Below, one piece after another: positions 1 through 8,353 of a stretch of 64,000 bases of DNA. How positions within the stretch are numbered: the stretch's first letter is position 1; every line of letters starts with the position of its first letter. A model generated the notes under the pieces. That model searched no databases. It had not been told where the DNA came from and worked only from the letters and a program-made list of their open reading frames with translations. Origin of the DNA: Modestobacter marinus (GTDB lineage Bacteria; Actinomycetota; Actinomycetes; Mycobacteriales; Geodermatophilaceae); assembly GCF_011758655.1 (NCBI RefSeq), contig NZ_JAAMPA010000002.1, forward strand, positions 930,001 to 994,000. Direction: 5' to 3'. Position numbers and translations under genes: made by a program.

Positions 1-927
1 CGCGGCGGCGACCTGCGCGGGGGTCATCCCGGCGGCGAGTGCGGCGCCGGCGGCCGACAGCGCGTTGGCCACCTGGTGCAGCCCGACGACCTGGAGGGCG
101 ACGGGGTGCTCCTCGCCACCGGCGCGCAGGGTGAACCGCGGGCGGGCGGCGTCGTCCAGCGTCACGTCGGTGGCCCGGACGTCGGCGTCGGCCTCGACGC
201 CGGTGGTCACCACGGTCGCCGCGGTGCGGGGCGCCATGCCGATCACCCGCGGGTCGTCGGCGTTGAGCACCGCGGTGCCCTCGACCGGCAGCGCCGCGAC
301 CAGCTCGCCCTTGCTGGTGGCGATCACCTCGGCGCTGCCGAACTCCCCGAGGTGGGCGGACCCGACGTTGAGCACGACGCCGATCGCCGGCCGGGCGATC
401 CCGCACAGCCGGGCGATGTGGCCCGGGCCGCGCGAGCCCATCTCCAGCACCAGGAAGCGGGTGTCCGCGTCGGCGGAGAGCACGGTCAGCGGCAGGCCGA
501 TGTCGTTGTTGAACGACCCCTGGGGGCTGACGGTCGGGCCGGCCGCGGCCAGCACCTGGCCCAGCAGGTCCTTGGTCGAGGTCTTGCCGGAGGACCCGGT
601 GATCCCGATGGTCACCAGCCCCGCCTCGACCAGGCGGCCGTGCACGGCCGCGGCCAGCCGGCCCAGGGCCGCGACCGGGTCGGCCACGACCACGCAGGGC
701 AGCGCGGGGTCGGCCCGGGCGGTGAGCGCACCGACCGCGCCGGCCGCCGCGGCCGCAGGGAGGAAGTCGGCGCCGTCCACCCGTTCCCCGGGGAGGGCGA
801 CGAACAGGTCACCGGCGGCCACGGCGCGGGAGTCGACCAGCACCGCACCGGTGACCTCGGCCGCACCGTCCCCGACGAGCTCGCCGTCGACGGCCAGGGC
901 CACCTCGGCCAGGGTCAACGAGATCAC
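1..927 (-). CDS. murF: UDP-N-acetylmuramoyl-tripeptide--D-alanyl-D-alanine ligase, 3' part cut by window edge
   Basis: Cytoplasmic Mur ligase that adds D-Ala-D-Ala to UDP-MurNAc-tripeptide, the last soluble step of peptidoglycan precursor synthesis. The first 309 codons are present and the frame stays open to base 1. The start region reads VISLTLAEVALAVDGEL, followed by VLVDSR and a GDLFVALPGERVDG stretch typical of the MurF N-terminal domain. An ATP loop containing GSSGKTSTKD and a QGSFNNDIG-type segment follow. The GTG start overlaps the murE stop as GTGA, so translation is probably coupled. The missing part is the C-terminal ligase domain, beyond the window. Confidence 0.93.
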   Translation of the reverse strand, partial: MISLTLAEVALAVDGELVGDGAAEVTGAVLVDSRAVAAGDLFVALPGERVDGADFLPAAAAAGAVGALTARADPALPCVVVADPVAALGRLAAAVHGRLVEAGLVTIGITGSSGKTSTKDLLGQVLAAAGPTVSPQGSFNNDIGLPLTVLSADADTRFLVLEMGSRGPGHIARLCGIARPAIGVVLNVGSAHLGEFGSAEVIATSKGELVAALPVEGTAVLNADDPRVIGMAPRTAATVVTTGVEADADVRATDVTLDDAARPRFTLRAGGEEHPVALQVVGLHQVANALSAAGAALAAGMTPAQVAAA

Positions 928-2525
928 GCGTCCACCCCGGTGCGGGCGGCCAGCAGCTCGTGCAGCACCACGCGGTCGTCGAAGGGCAGCACCTGGCCCC
1001 CCACCTCCTGACCTCTCTCGTGGCCCTTGCCGGCCACCAGCAGCGTGTCACCCGGCCCGGCGAGCGCGACGGCGGCCGCGAGGGCCGCCCGCCGGTCGCC
1101 GATCTCCAGCACCTCGGCCCGCCGGTCGGCGGGGACGTCGTCGACACCGGCACGCATCGCCGACCGGATGACCGCGGGGTCCTCGGAGCGCGGGTTGTCG
1201 TCGGTGATCACGAGCACGTCGCTGGCGGCCGCCGCGGCGGCGCCCATCCCCGGCCGCTTGCCGGGGTCGCGGTCACCGCCGCAGCCCAGCACGGTGAGCA
1301 GCCGCCCGGGGGTCGCCGGGCGGAGCGCGGCCAGCGCGGTCCGCACCGCGTCGGGGGTGTGCGCGTAGTCGACGACGGCGACGAACGGCTGGCCGGCGTC
1401 CACCGGCTCCATCCGCCCGGGGACGACGGTGTCGGCGATCCCGGCCAGCGACGTCTCCGGCGGCACCCCGACGGCGTCGAGCAGCGCGACGGCGAGCACC
1501 GCGTTGGCCACGTTGAAGCTGCCCGGCAGCCGCAGCCGGGCCGGCCAGCTCCGCCCGCCGGGGCCGTGCAGCGTGAAGGTCGAGCCACCGGCGGGGACGG
1601 TGGCGACGTCGCCGGCCGACCAGTCCGCGCCGCCGGCGCCGAGCGCGGAGACGGTGACCGTGCCCGGGCGGACCAGCCGCCGTCCGGCCGGGTCGTCGAC
1701 GTCGACCACCTCGACCGCGGCGCGGCCGTCGAACAGCAGCGCCTTGGCCTGGAAGTAGCTCTCCTGGTCGCCGTGGAAGTCCAGGTGGTCGCGGGAGAGG
1801 TTGGTGAACCCGGCGGCGGCGAAGCGCACCCCGCCGACGCGGCCCAGGACCAGCGCGTGGCTGGACACCTCCATGACCACCGCGCGCACCCCGGACTCGA
1901 CCATCGTGGCCAGCAGCGCGTGCAGGTCGGCCGCCTCCGGGGTGGTGCGGACGCTGGGCAGCTCGGTGGTGACCGGTGCGCCGTCGGCGTCCCGGCCCCG
2001 GGTGCGGGTCTGCACCGTGCCGATCAGGCCGCTGGCCCAGCCGGCGGCGGCCAGGCCGGCCTCGACCAGGTAGCTCGTCGTCGTCTTGCCGTTGGTGCCG
2101 GTGATGCCGAGCACGGTCAGCTGCTCGCTGGGGCGCCCGTAGACCCGGGCGGCGACCGGGCCGAGCACGGCCCGTGGGTCGTCGGCCACGCAGACCGGCA
2201 GGCCGGCGGCCCGGGCCTGCTCCTCCCCCGCCGGGTCGGTGAGCACCGCGCGGGCGCCGCGCGCGGCGGCGTCGGCGGTGTACCGGGCGCCGTGCGTGCG
2301 GGCGCCGGGGAGGGCGGCGTAGAGGTCACCGGGGCGGACGTCGCCGGAGGCGTGGGTGACGCCGGTGACGGCCACGGCGGTCGCACCGGTGACCGGGGCG
2401 CCGACGAGGTCGGCGAGATCGGCGAGGGAGAGCGGGCGGTTCCCGGCTGGCCGGGACGCCGCCCCGGGCGCGGTCGGGGTCACGACGGTCCAATCTACCG
2501 GCGCGGAGGAGGACGGCCCGGTCAC
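924..2525 (-). CDS. murE: UDP-N-acetylmuramoyl-L-alanyl-D-glutamate--2,6-diaminopimelate ligase
   Basis: Adds meso-diaminopimelate to UDP-MurNAc-L-Ala-D-Glu in the cytoplasm. The 533-residue product has the Mur ligase ATP loop GTNGKTT at about residues 143-149. Near residue 440 it has DNPR, the motif that marks meso-DAP-adding rather than lysine-adding MurE enzymes. This predicts a DAP-type wall, as expected in Actinobacteria. The called start is GTG at 2525. A second in-frame GTG at 2483 is possible, since the first 30 residues are low-complexity and probably poorly conserved. The gene lies 53 bp downstream of ftsI and overlaps murF by 4 bp. Confidence 0.95.
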   Translation of the reverse strand: MTGPSSSAPVDWTVVTPTAPGAASRPAGNRPLSLADLADLVGAPVTGATAVAVTGVTHASGDVRPGDLYAALPGARTHGARYTADAAARGARAVLTDPAGEEQARAAGLPVCVADDPRAVLGPVAARVYGRPSEQLTVLGITGTNGKTTTSYLVEAGLAAAGWASGLIGTVQTRTRGRDADGAPVTTELPSVRTTPEAADLHALLATMVESGVRAVVMEVSSHALVLGRVGGVRFAAAGFTNLSRDHLDFHGDQESYFQAKALLFDGRAAVEVVDVDDPAGRRLVRPGTVTVSALGAGGADWSAGDVATVPAGGSTFTLHGPGGRSWPARLRLPGSFNVANAVLAVALLDAVGVPPETSLAGIADTVVPGRMEPVDAGQPFVAVVDYAHTPDAVRTALAALRPATPGRLLTVLGCGGDRDPGKRPGMGAAAAAASDVLVITDDNPRSEDPAVIRSAMRAGVDDVPADRRAEVLEIGDRRAALAAAVALAGPGDTLLVAGKGHERGQEVGGQVLPFDDRVVLHELLAARTGVDA

Positions 2526-2578
2526 CCGCTGGCCCCGTGTCGCGCCGGTGGGCGGGCGACTCCCTGCGCCGGCGGGGT

Positions 2579-4477
2579 TCAGGGGACGGTGAGGGTGAAG
2601 TCCGGCCGCGGCGCGCCGGAGGGGACGACGCCGCCGGAGATCAGCGCGTACCGCATGACGTCGGCGAAGACGGGGGCGGCGACCTGGCCGCCCTCGGCGT
2701 CGCTGGTGGGCCGCTCGAGGTCGACGGCCACCACGTACTGCGGGTCGTCGGCGGGGGCGTAGCCGACGAAGGTGGTGAAGTAGCCGCCCCCGGCGTAGCT
2801 GCCCGTCTCCGGGTTGGCCCGCTGGGCCGTGCCGGTCTTGCCGGCGACCCGGAAGCCGTCGACCTCACCGAGGGGCGCGGTGCCCCCGGGCCCGACCACC
2901 GCCTCGAGCATGTAGGTCAGCTGGTCGGCGGTGGACTCGCTGACCACCCGCACGCCCTCGGGCTGCGGCACGTCGGTGACGGTGCCGTCCGCGGCGGTCA
3001 CCGAGGAGACCACCCGCGGCTCGATCCGCACCCCGTCGTTGGCGAGGGCCTGGTACGCCGACGCCATCTGCAGGGTGGTCACCGAGACGCCCTGCCCGAT
3101 CGGCACGTTGGCCGCGCGGCTCTCGGTCCACTCCGCGGAGTCCTGCAGGATGCCGGCGCTCTCCCCGGGGAGCTCGATGCCGGTGGTCGACCCGAGCCCG
3201 AAACGGCGGAGGTAGTCCTCGAGCGTGCTGTCGCCGATCTCCCGGGCCAGCATGATCGACCCGACGTTGCTGGACTTCGCGAGGATCCCGGTGACGGTGA
3301 AGTCGATCGGCTCGTGGTCGTGGGCGTCGGTGACCACGACGTCGCCGGCCTGGATGTGGCCGTCGACGTTGAGCACCGTGTCCTTGGTGGCCTTGCCCTC
3401 CTCGATCGCGGCGGCCAGGGTCACCGCCTTCAGCACCGAGCCGGGCTCGTAGACCTCGGAGACGACGGGGTTGCCCAGCAGGTCCGGGTCGGTGGTGTTG
3501 TAGCTGCCCGGGTCGTAGCCGGGGCAAGAGGCCATCGCCACCACCTCGCCGGTGTGCACGTCCTGCACGACGGCCGACGCGGTGGCGGTCGCCTCGTCGG
3601 CGCAGGCGGCGTCCAGCGTCTGCTGCACCACGAACTGCAGGTCCTGGTCCAGCGTCAGCTGCACGGTGCTGCCGTCGGTGGCCGGCTGGGTGTCGTCGAT
3701 GCCCGAGGGGATCGGGTTGCCGACGCCGTCGACCTCGATCCGCTTCTCGCCGTCGATGCCGGCCAGCACGTCCTCGAAGGTCTGCTCGATCCCGGCGAGG
3801 CCGTTGTCCTCCTTGCCGACGAAGCCGACCAGCTGCCCGCCGACCGCCCCCGCCGGGTACAGCCGCACCGGGTCGTCCTGGAAGACCAGGCCGGCCTGGG
3901 TGGCCGCCGGCAGCTCGCGGATCTGGTCGGTGACGTCGGTGCTGACCTCGTCGGCCAGGACGACGTAGCGGCCCTCCCGGGAGAGCTTCTCGACCAGCTC
4001 GTCGACCGGGACGCCGAGCAGCGTGGTCAGCGCCAATGCCGTACGGGTGGGGTCGGTGACCAGCATCGGGTCGGCGGTCACCCGCTCGGCACCCACCGAG
4101 TAGGCGAGCACCTTGCCGTTCCGGTCGGTGATCTCCCCGCGGACGGCCTCGATCGGGTAGGTGCGCATCCGGTCGTTCTCGGCGGCCTGCGCGTAGGCGG
4201 CCCCGTCGACGCCCTGGAGCACCACGAGCTTGCCGACGACCACCACCAGCAGGGTGATCAGGAAGGCCAGCCCCCAGCGGTTGCGCTGGTCCCGCTGGGC
4301 CATCCCCAGCGGCTGGAGGCGGCGTGCCCCGGGCTCACGACGGGCGCCGGGCTCACGACGGGGTCCCGGCTCACGACGGGACAGCGGCACACCGCGCCCG
4401 GCCGGGCCGGTGGGCCGGACCGGGGTGCGACGGGCCCCGACCGGACGGTTCGGCGGGAGAGGACCTGCAGGCGGCAC
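2579..4477 (-). CDS. ftsI: Septal class B penicillin-binding protein (FtsI/PBP3, PbpB)
   Basis: Transpeptidase that crosslinks septal peptidoglycan outside the membrane. In 632 residues I see a proline/arginine-rich cytoplasmic tail, one transmembrane helix at about 68-86, a dimerisation domain, and the transpeptidase domain. The catalytic motifs are SVLK (Ser347, Lys350), SSN (402-404 region, KSSN) and KTG (547-549). No PASTA repeats follow. The tail carries three copies of a six-residue RREPG-type repeat, encoded by an 18-bp tandem repeat at about 4329-4382. The GTG start lies 3 bp after the stop of the ftsL-like gene. It corresponds to M. tuberculosis pbpB by position. Confidence 0.95.
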   Translation of the reverse strand: MPPAGPLPPNRPVGARRTPVRPTGPAGRGVPLSRREPGPRREPGARREPGARRLQPLGMAQRDQRNRWGLAFLITLLVVVVGKLVVLQGVDGAAYAQAAENDRMRTYPIEAVRGEITDRNGKVLAYSVGAERVTADPMLVTDPTRTALALTTLLGVPVDELVEKLSREGRYVVLADEVSTDVTDQIRELPAATQAGLVFQDDPVRLYPAGAVGGQLVGFVGKEDNGLAGIEQTFEDVLAGIDGEKRIEVDGVGNPIPSGIDDTQPATDGSTVQLTLDQDLQFVVQQTLDAACADEATATASAVVQDVHTGEVVAMASCPGYDPGSYNTTDPDLLGNPVVSEVYEPGSVLKAVTLAAAIEEGKATKDTVLNVDGHIQAGDVVVTDAHDHEPIDFTVTGILAKSSNVGSIMLAREIGDSTLEDYLRRFGLGSTTGIELPGESAGILQDSAEWTESRAANVPIGQGVSVTTLQMASAYQALANDGVRIEPRVVSSVTAADGTVTDVPQPEGVRVVSESTADQLTYMLEAVVGPGGTAPLGEVDGFRVAGKTGTAQRANPETGSYAGGGYFTTFVGYAPADDPQYVVAVDLERPTSDAEGGQVAAPVFADVMRYALISGGVVPSGAPRPDFTLTVP

Positions 4478-4480
4478 GGA

Positions 4481-5248
4481 TCAGTCCCCGGGGGTCGGCG
4501 ACGCGGGGTCGGTGGGCTCGGGGTCGGTGGGGGTGGTGGTGGACTCGGCGTCGGCGGGGGCGTCGGCGGCTGTCGACGGGGCCGTGCCGGTCCCGCCGGC
4601 CGCCGGGTCGGTGGCCTCCGGCTCGACGGGGGGCGTCGCCGGGGTGGCGCTGCCCAGCAGGACCGAGCTGCCGTCGGGCTGCAGCACCAGGTGCGCCGCG
4701 TCCCCCGGCGGGACCAGCCCGACCGCGGCCGCGGCGCGGGCCAGTTCGGCAGCAGTGTCGGCAGCGATCACCTGCTGCTCCAGCCGAGCCACGTCCTTGG
4801 CCTGCTCGGCCATCGCGACCCGCTGCTCGGTGGCCTGCAGGGAGTCCACGGCGATCGCGGTGTTCAGCAGCAGCAGGCCCAGCGTCGTGCCGACCAGCAG
4901 GGCGACGAGCACGACGACGAACGGCGCCCGGCGGCCGCGCAGCAGCGCCCGCCGGTTGCCGCGGGGCGCGCGGGCCGGGATGGGCCGGCTGGGCGGGACC
5001 AGCCGGAGCTGCGGGCCGCTCGGCACCGGCCCGCTGCGCCGGGGCAGGGCGGGGCGGGGCACGTGCACCGGGCCGGTGGTCGCCCGGCCGGTGGCCCGGG
5101 CGGTCCGCGCCGTCGTCGTCCGGGGGGTGCCGGCGCGGGTCGCCCCGGTGCGGGCGGTGCTGCCGTGCGGCGTGCGCGGGGTGGGCGTGCGCGGGGTGGA
5201 CGAGCGGGGGCTGCTGCTCCGCGGCGCGGAGCGCGCCGGCTGGCTCAT
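4481..5248 (-). CDS. FtsL-like single-pass division protein
   Basis: The 255-residue product begins with a long Ser/Thr/Pro/Arg-rich cytoplasmic region of about 100 residues. One transmembrane helix follows at about 109-131, then a short coiled-coil-prone stretch rich in Ala, Gln and Glu, and a low-complexity Pro/Thr/Asp tail. Topology and position between rsmH and ftsI match FtsL, which bridges FtsB/FtsQ and FtsI in the divisome (compare Rv2164c). Sequence identity to FtsL is too low to see by eye, so the name rests on synteny and architecture. Its ATG overlaps the rsmH stop (ATGA). Confidence 0.75.
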   Translation of the reverse strand: MSQPARSAPRSSSPRSSTPRTPTPRTPHGSTARTGATRAGTPRTTTARTARATGRATTGPVHVPRPALPRRSGPVPSGPQLRLVPPSRPIPARAPRGNRRALLRGRRAPFVVVLVALLVGTTLGLLLLNTAIAVDSLQATEQRVAMAEQAKDVARLEQQVIAADTAAELARAAAAVGLVPPGDAAHLVLQPDGSSVLLGSATPATPPVEPEATDPAAGGTGTAPSTAADAPADAESTTTPTDPEPTDPASPTPGD

Positions 5249-6222
5249 GCCGCCCGCCGGAGGCGCTCGGCGGCGCGCACCCGCGCCGACGCGGCCCGGG
5301 GGTTGGCGGCGACCTCGGCCTCCCCGGGTGCCTCACCGCCCCGGGTCACCAGCTTCAGCACCGGGGCGTGTTCGGGCATCGGGACCGGCATGCCGGGCGG
5401 CGTGCGGTCGGTGGCCTCTGCGGCGAGCGTCTGCTTCACGATGCGGTCCTCGAGGGAGTGGAAGCTGATCACGACCAGTCGGCCACCGATCGCGAGCGCG
5501 TCGATGGCGGCGGGCAGGGCCCGGGTGAGCACCCCGAGTTCGTCGTTGACCTCGATCCGGAGGGCCTGGAAGGTCCGCTTGGCCGGGTGGCCACCGGTGC
5601 GGCGCGTGGCCGCGGGGATCGAGGAGCGCACCAGCTCGGCCAGCCGGGCGGTGCCGGTGAACGGCTCCCGGGCGCGCTCCCGCTCGATGGCGGCAGCGAT
5701 CCGGCCGGCGAAGCGCTCCTCGCCGTAGACCTTGAGCACCCGGGTCAGCTCGCCGCGGGAGTAGGTGTTGACGACGTCGGCCGCGGTGCGGGGCCCGGTG
5801 GGGTCCATCCGCATGTCCAGCGGCGCGTCGGTGGAGTAGCTGAACCCGCGGGTGGGGCGGTCCAGCTGCAGGGAGGAGACGCCGAGGTCGAACAGGACGC
5901 CCTGCACCTCGTCGACCCCCTGCTCGGCCAGCACGTCGGGCAGCTCGTCGAAGACCGCGGGCACCAGGGTGGCCCGGTCGGCGTGGCCGGCGGCGGCGAT
6001 CCGGGCGGAGGCCTCGGCGCGGGCGTCGGGGTCCCGGTCCAGGCCGATCAGGCGGAGGCCCGGGTGGGCCGCCAACAGGGCCAGCGAGTGGCCGGCCAGC
6101 CCCAGCGTGCAGTCGACGAGGACGGCGCCCGGTGCGCTCAGCGCCGGGGCGAGCAGTTCGGTGACCCGGTCGAGGAGGACGGGGACGTGCAGCGCGGGCC
6201 CGGCGGCCTCGGGGCTGCTCAT
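5245..6222 (-). CDS. rsmH: 16S rRNA (cytosine(1402)-N(4))-methyltransferase
   Basis: S-adenosylmethionine-dependent enzyme (MraW) that methylates C1402 in the ribosomal P site. The 325-residue form starts [20 protein letters not shown]. Hallmarks are HVPVLL, the SAM-binding [30 protein letters not shown], the RGFSY/MRMD region and the C-terminal [11 protein letters not shown] chose the ATG at 6222 over an upstream start at 6276 because GAGAGGAG sits about seven bases before it and family homology begins just after. The roughly 400-bp leader carries the hairpins described separately. Confidence 0.95.
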   Translation of the reverse strand: MSSPEAAGPALHVPVLLDRVTELLAPALSAPGAVLVDCTLGLAGHSLALLAAHPGLRLIGLDRDPDARAEASARIAAAGHADRATLVPAVFDELPDVLAEQGVDEVQGVLFDLGVSSLQLDRPTRGFSYSTDAPLDMRMDPTGPRTAADVVNTYSRGELTRVLKVYGEERFAGRIAAAIERERAREPFTGTARLAELVRSSIPAATRRTGGHPAKRTFQALRIEVNDELGVLTRALPAAIDALAIGGRLVVISFHSLEDRIVKQTLAAEATDRTPPGMPVPMPEHAPVLKLVTRGGEAPGEAEVAANPRAASARVRAAERLRRAA

Positions 6223-6622
6223 CGACTGCTCCTCTCGGGCGCGGGGGCGGACGGGACGGGGGCGGGCGGAGCTCACCGGTGGGCCGGGGGGAGGTGCGGC
6301 TCAACGGGTGGGTGGGCGGGTGGAACTCAGCGGGCGGGTGGAGCGCAGTGGGGAGTGTGGAGCGCAGTGGCGCGCGGGTGGGGAGCGGGCGGTGCGCTGC
6401 CCCGGCCCGCTGCCCCGCCGGGCTCGCCTGGCGCCGGGGAAGCGGTACCAGGTGGAGCCGGGCTGGGGCAGCCGGGCGGGGAGGGCGGTGGACGTCGAGC
6501 CGGGGGGAAGTCGGCTCGCTGTCCGGGTCCGGTCGAGCCGCGGGGAAGTCGGCTCGCCCGGGGTGGGGCGGGGTGGTGCGGTCGGGGTGCTGCGGTCCGG
6601 GTGGGGTGTGGTGGGGGTCGAC
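6223..6622 (-). promoter_or_regulatory. mraZ-rsmH spacer, presumed rsmH leader
   Basis: This is 400 bp without a convincing gene. An in-frame reading at 6279-6689 on the plus strand is a low-complexity Gly/Arg/Ser product and looks like chance in GC-rich DNA. The spacer contains a duplicated GTGGAGCGCAGTGG near 6340-6370 and three hairpins with CTTCCCC loops on the minus strand. A gap this long inside a dcw operon, just ahead of rsmH, suggests a regulated leader. Confidence 0.6.
6427..6556 (-). ncRNA. Three CUUCCCC-loop hairpins, candidate mraW RNA motif
   Basis: Read on the minus strand, three stem-loops share a C-rich loop. The first, 6556-6534, has a 7-bp stem CGAGCCG/CGGCTCG around ACTTCCCCG. 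The second, 6518-6496, has the same stem around ACTTCCCCC. The third, 6452-6427, has a CCTGG/CCAGG stem with inner pairs around GCTTCCCC. The first two lie 38 bp apart. From memory, the actinobacterial mraW RNA motif is a hairpin with a conserved CUUCCCC-type loop upstream of mraW (rsmH), which fits exactly. Function, if any, would be cis-regulation of the cell-wall operon. Confidence 0.65.
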
Positions 6623-7057
6623 TCAGGACAGGGTCGGCATCCCCTCGCTCTCCATGGCGGCGAAGACGGCCTCCTGCTCGGCCACGTAGGCGTCCCAGGT
6701 GGCGGAGTCCCAGATCTCGAAGCGGGTGTCCACGCCGACGACGACGACGTCGCGGTCGAGGCCGGCGTACTCCCGCAGGGTGGCCGGGATGGTGATCCGG
6801 CCGGTCTTGTCCGCCTCGACCTCGACCATCGAGCCGAAGCTCATCCGGGCGTGCATGCGGCCGGCGTTGGTGTCCGCCGGCGCCATGGACTTCAGCGCGG
6901 CGCTCTGCTCGGCGACCCGGGCCATGGTGAGGCCGTAAACGCAGCGCTCCTGGCCCTTCTTGATCACCATGCCGTCGGCCACCAGTTCGCGGTACCGGAC
7001 CGGGAGGGCGAGCCGGCCCTTCTCGTCCAGACGCAGGGGGTAGCTGCCGACGAACAC
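6623..7057 (-). CDS. mraZ: Transcriptional regulator MraZ
   Basis: First gene of the division/cell-wall cluster. It has two tandem SpoVT/AbrB-like DNA-binding folds that bind repeats in its own promoter. The 144 residues begin MFVGSYPLRLDEKGRLALP with a second half containing VEVEADKTGRITIPATLREYAG, matching the usual length of about 143. I took the GTG at 7057 rather than the longer frame starting at 7258. AGGGGGTGAT lies just upstream, and family homology begins exactly there. Confidence 0.95.
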   Translation of the reverse strand: MFVGSYPLRLDEKGRLALPVRYRELVADGMVIKKGQERCVYGLTMARVAEQSAALKSMAPADTNAGRMHARMSFGSMVEVEADKTGRITIPATLREYAGLDRDVVVVGVDTRFEIWDSATWDAYVAEQEAVFAAMESEGMPTLS

Positions 7058-7120
7058 CGGATCACCCCCTGCATCAGTCCTCCTGTGGTCGTGCCGGGCA
7101 CCATCCGTGGCCCCTGCCTC

Positions 7121-7166
7121 CCCATTGCGCGACACACTAACCCACTGGCCCCCACTGGACACCACT
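7121..7166 (-). promoter_or_regulatory. MraZ operator repeats (TGGG boxes at 10-bp period)
   Basis: On the minus strand upstream of mraZ, AGTGGT (7166-7161), AGTGGG (7156-7151), AGTGGG (7146-7141) and AATGGG (7126-7121) recur at multiples of ten bases. MraZ of E. coli binds direct TGGGN repeats separated by 5 bp, giving the same 10-bp helical period. The last box lies 64 bp upstream of the mraZ start, consistent with autoregulation. Confidence 0.75.
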
Positions 7167-7263
7167 CCGCGCCGTGTCGCCCCCGCTCCTCCACCGGCCC
7201 CCACCGGGCTCCCCCAGCCACCGGAACCGGATCGGCCGCGCACCCCGCTGATCAGCACGTACC

Positions 7264-8322
7264 GTGAGCGGCGTGACCGAGGGCACGGCAGAGCTGCGGT
7301 CGGACCGGGGGGCGACGGAGCTGCGCTCCACCTCCCGGCTCGGCACCGGCCAGGACGCCGCAGCGATGCAGCCGGAGACCGATGTCGACGTGGCGGCCGA
7401 GGGGGCGCAGCTCGCCGAGGCGATCGGCCGGGTGGTCCAGGGCAAGCCCGACGTCGTCCGGCTGGCGCTGGTCGTGCTGCTCGCCGAGGGCCACCTGCTG
7501 ATCGAGGACGTCCCCGGGGTCGGGAAGACCACCCTGGCCAAGGCGCTGGCCCGCACCATCGACGGCACGGTGCGCCGGATCCAGTTCACCCCCGACCTGC
7601 TGCCCAGCGACGTCACCGGCGTGGCCGTCTACGACCAGGAGTCCCGGGCGTTCGAGTTCAAGCCGGGCGCCGTCTTCGCCAACGTGGTCGTGGCCGACGA
7701 GATCAACCGCGCCTCCCCCAAGACCCAGTCGGCGCTGCTGGAGTGCATGGAGGAGCGGCAGGTCACCGTCGACGGGGTCACCTACGAGCTGGCCCGGCCG
7801 TTCATGGTGATCGCGACGCAGAACCCGCTGGAGATGGAGGGCACCTACCCCCTCCCGGAGGCGCAGCGCGACCGGTTCACCGCCCGGGTCTCGATGGGCT
7901 ACCCGGACCGCGACGCCGAGCTGGCGATGCTCGGCGGGCGGGCCACCGTCGACCCGCTCACCGCGCTCGGCCCGGTGGTCGACGCCGGGCACGTGCGCAC
8001 GCTGGTGGCCGCGGTGGGTCGCCTGCACGTCGCCGAGCCGCTGCGCCAGTACGTCGTCTCGCTGGTCGAGGCCACCCGCCGCTCCCCCGACCTGCGGCTG
8101 GGTGCCTCCCCCCGGGCGGGGCTGCAGCTGCTGCGGGCCGCCCGGGCCACCGCGGCGCTGGCCGGCCGCGACCACGTGCTCCCCGACGACGTCCAGGCCA
8201 TGGCGGTGCCGGTGCTGGCGCACCGGCTGCTGCTGACCCCGGACGCGGCGCTGGCGCGCCGGGACGCCCAGCGGGTGGTCACCGACCTGCTCGCCACCGT
8301 GCCGGTCCACGGCGGCCGCTGA
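7264..8322 (+). CDS. MoxR-family AAA+ ATPase
   Basis: Cytoplasmic chaperone-like ATPase of 352 residues. Walker A is GVGKTT (85-90), Walker B is VVVADEINRA (about 141-150), and sensor 1 is IATQNPLEMEGTYPLPEAQRDRF, the signature of MoxR proteins. It is followed by a DUF58 protein and a TgpA-like transglutaminase, the standard actinobacterial trio. The trio is thought to assemble or remodel envelope protein complexes, but the substrate is unknown. The GTG at 7264 is the called start and a GTG at 7273 is also possible. The gene is divergent from mraZ across 206 bp. Confidence 0.9.
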   Translation: MSGVTEGTAELRSDRGATELRSTSRLGTGQDAAAMQPETDVDVAAEGAQLAEAIGRVVQGKPDVVRLALVVLLAEGHLLIEDVPGVGKTTLAKALARTIDGTVRRIQFTPDLLPSDVTGVAVYDQESRAFEFKPGAVFANVVVADEINRASPKTQSALLECMEERQVTVDGVTYELARPFMVIATQNPLEMEGTYPLPEAQRDRFTARVSMGYPDRDAELAMLGGRATVDPLTALGPVVDAGHVRTLVAAVGRLHVAEPLRQYVVSLVEATRRSPDLRLGASPRAGLQLLRAARATAALAGRDHVLPDDVQAMAVPVLAHRLLLTPDAALARRDAQRVVTDLLATVPVHGGR

Positions 8323-8353
8323 CCCCGGCCGCCGCAGAGACGGACACCCGCCC

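Noticed and set aside
2537..5728. A 1,063-codon open frame on the plus strand opposite murE/ftsI/rsmH
   Set aside because: It is antisense to well-supported genes, has no recognisable domain and a His/Arg/Gly-rich composition typical of shadow frames in GC-rich DNA.
6279..6689. Plus-strand open frame in the mraZ-rsmH spacer
   Set aside because: It overlaps the mraZ 3' end antisense, is low-complexity and has no homology. The region is better explained as a structured leader.
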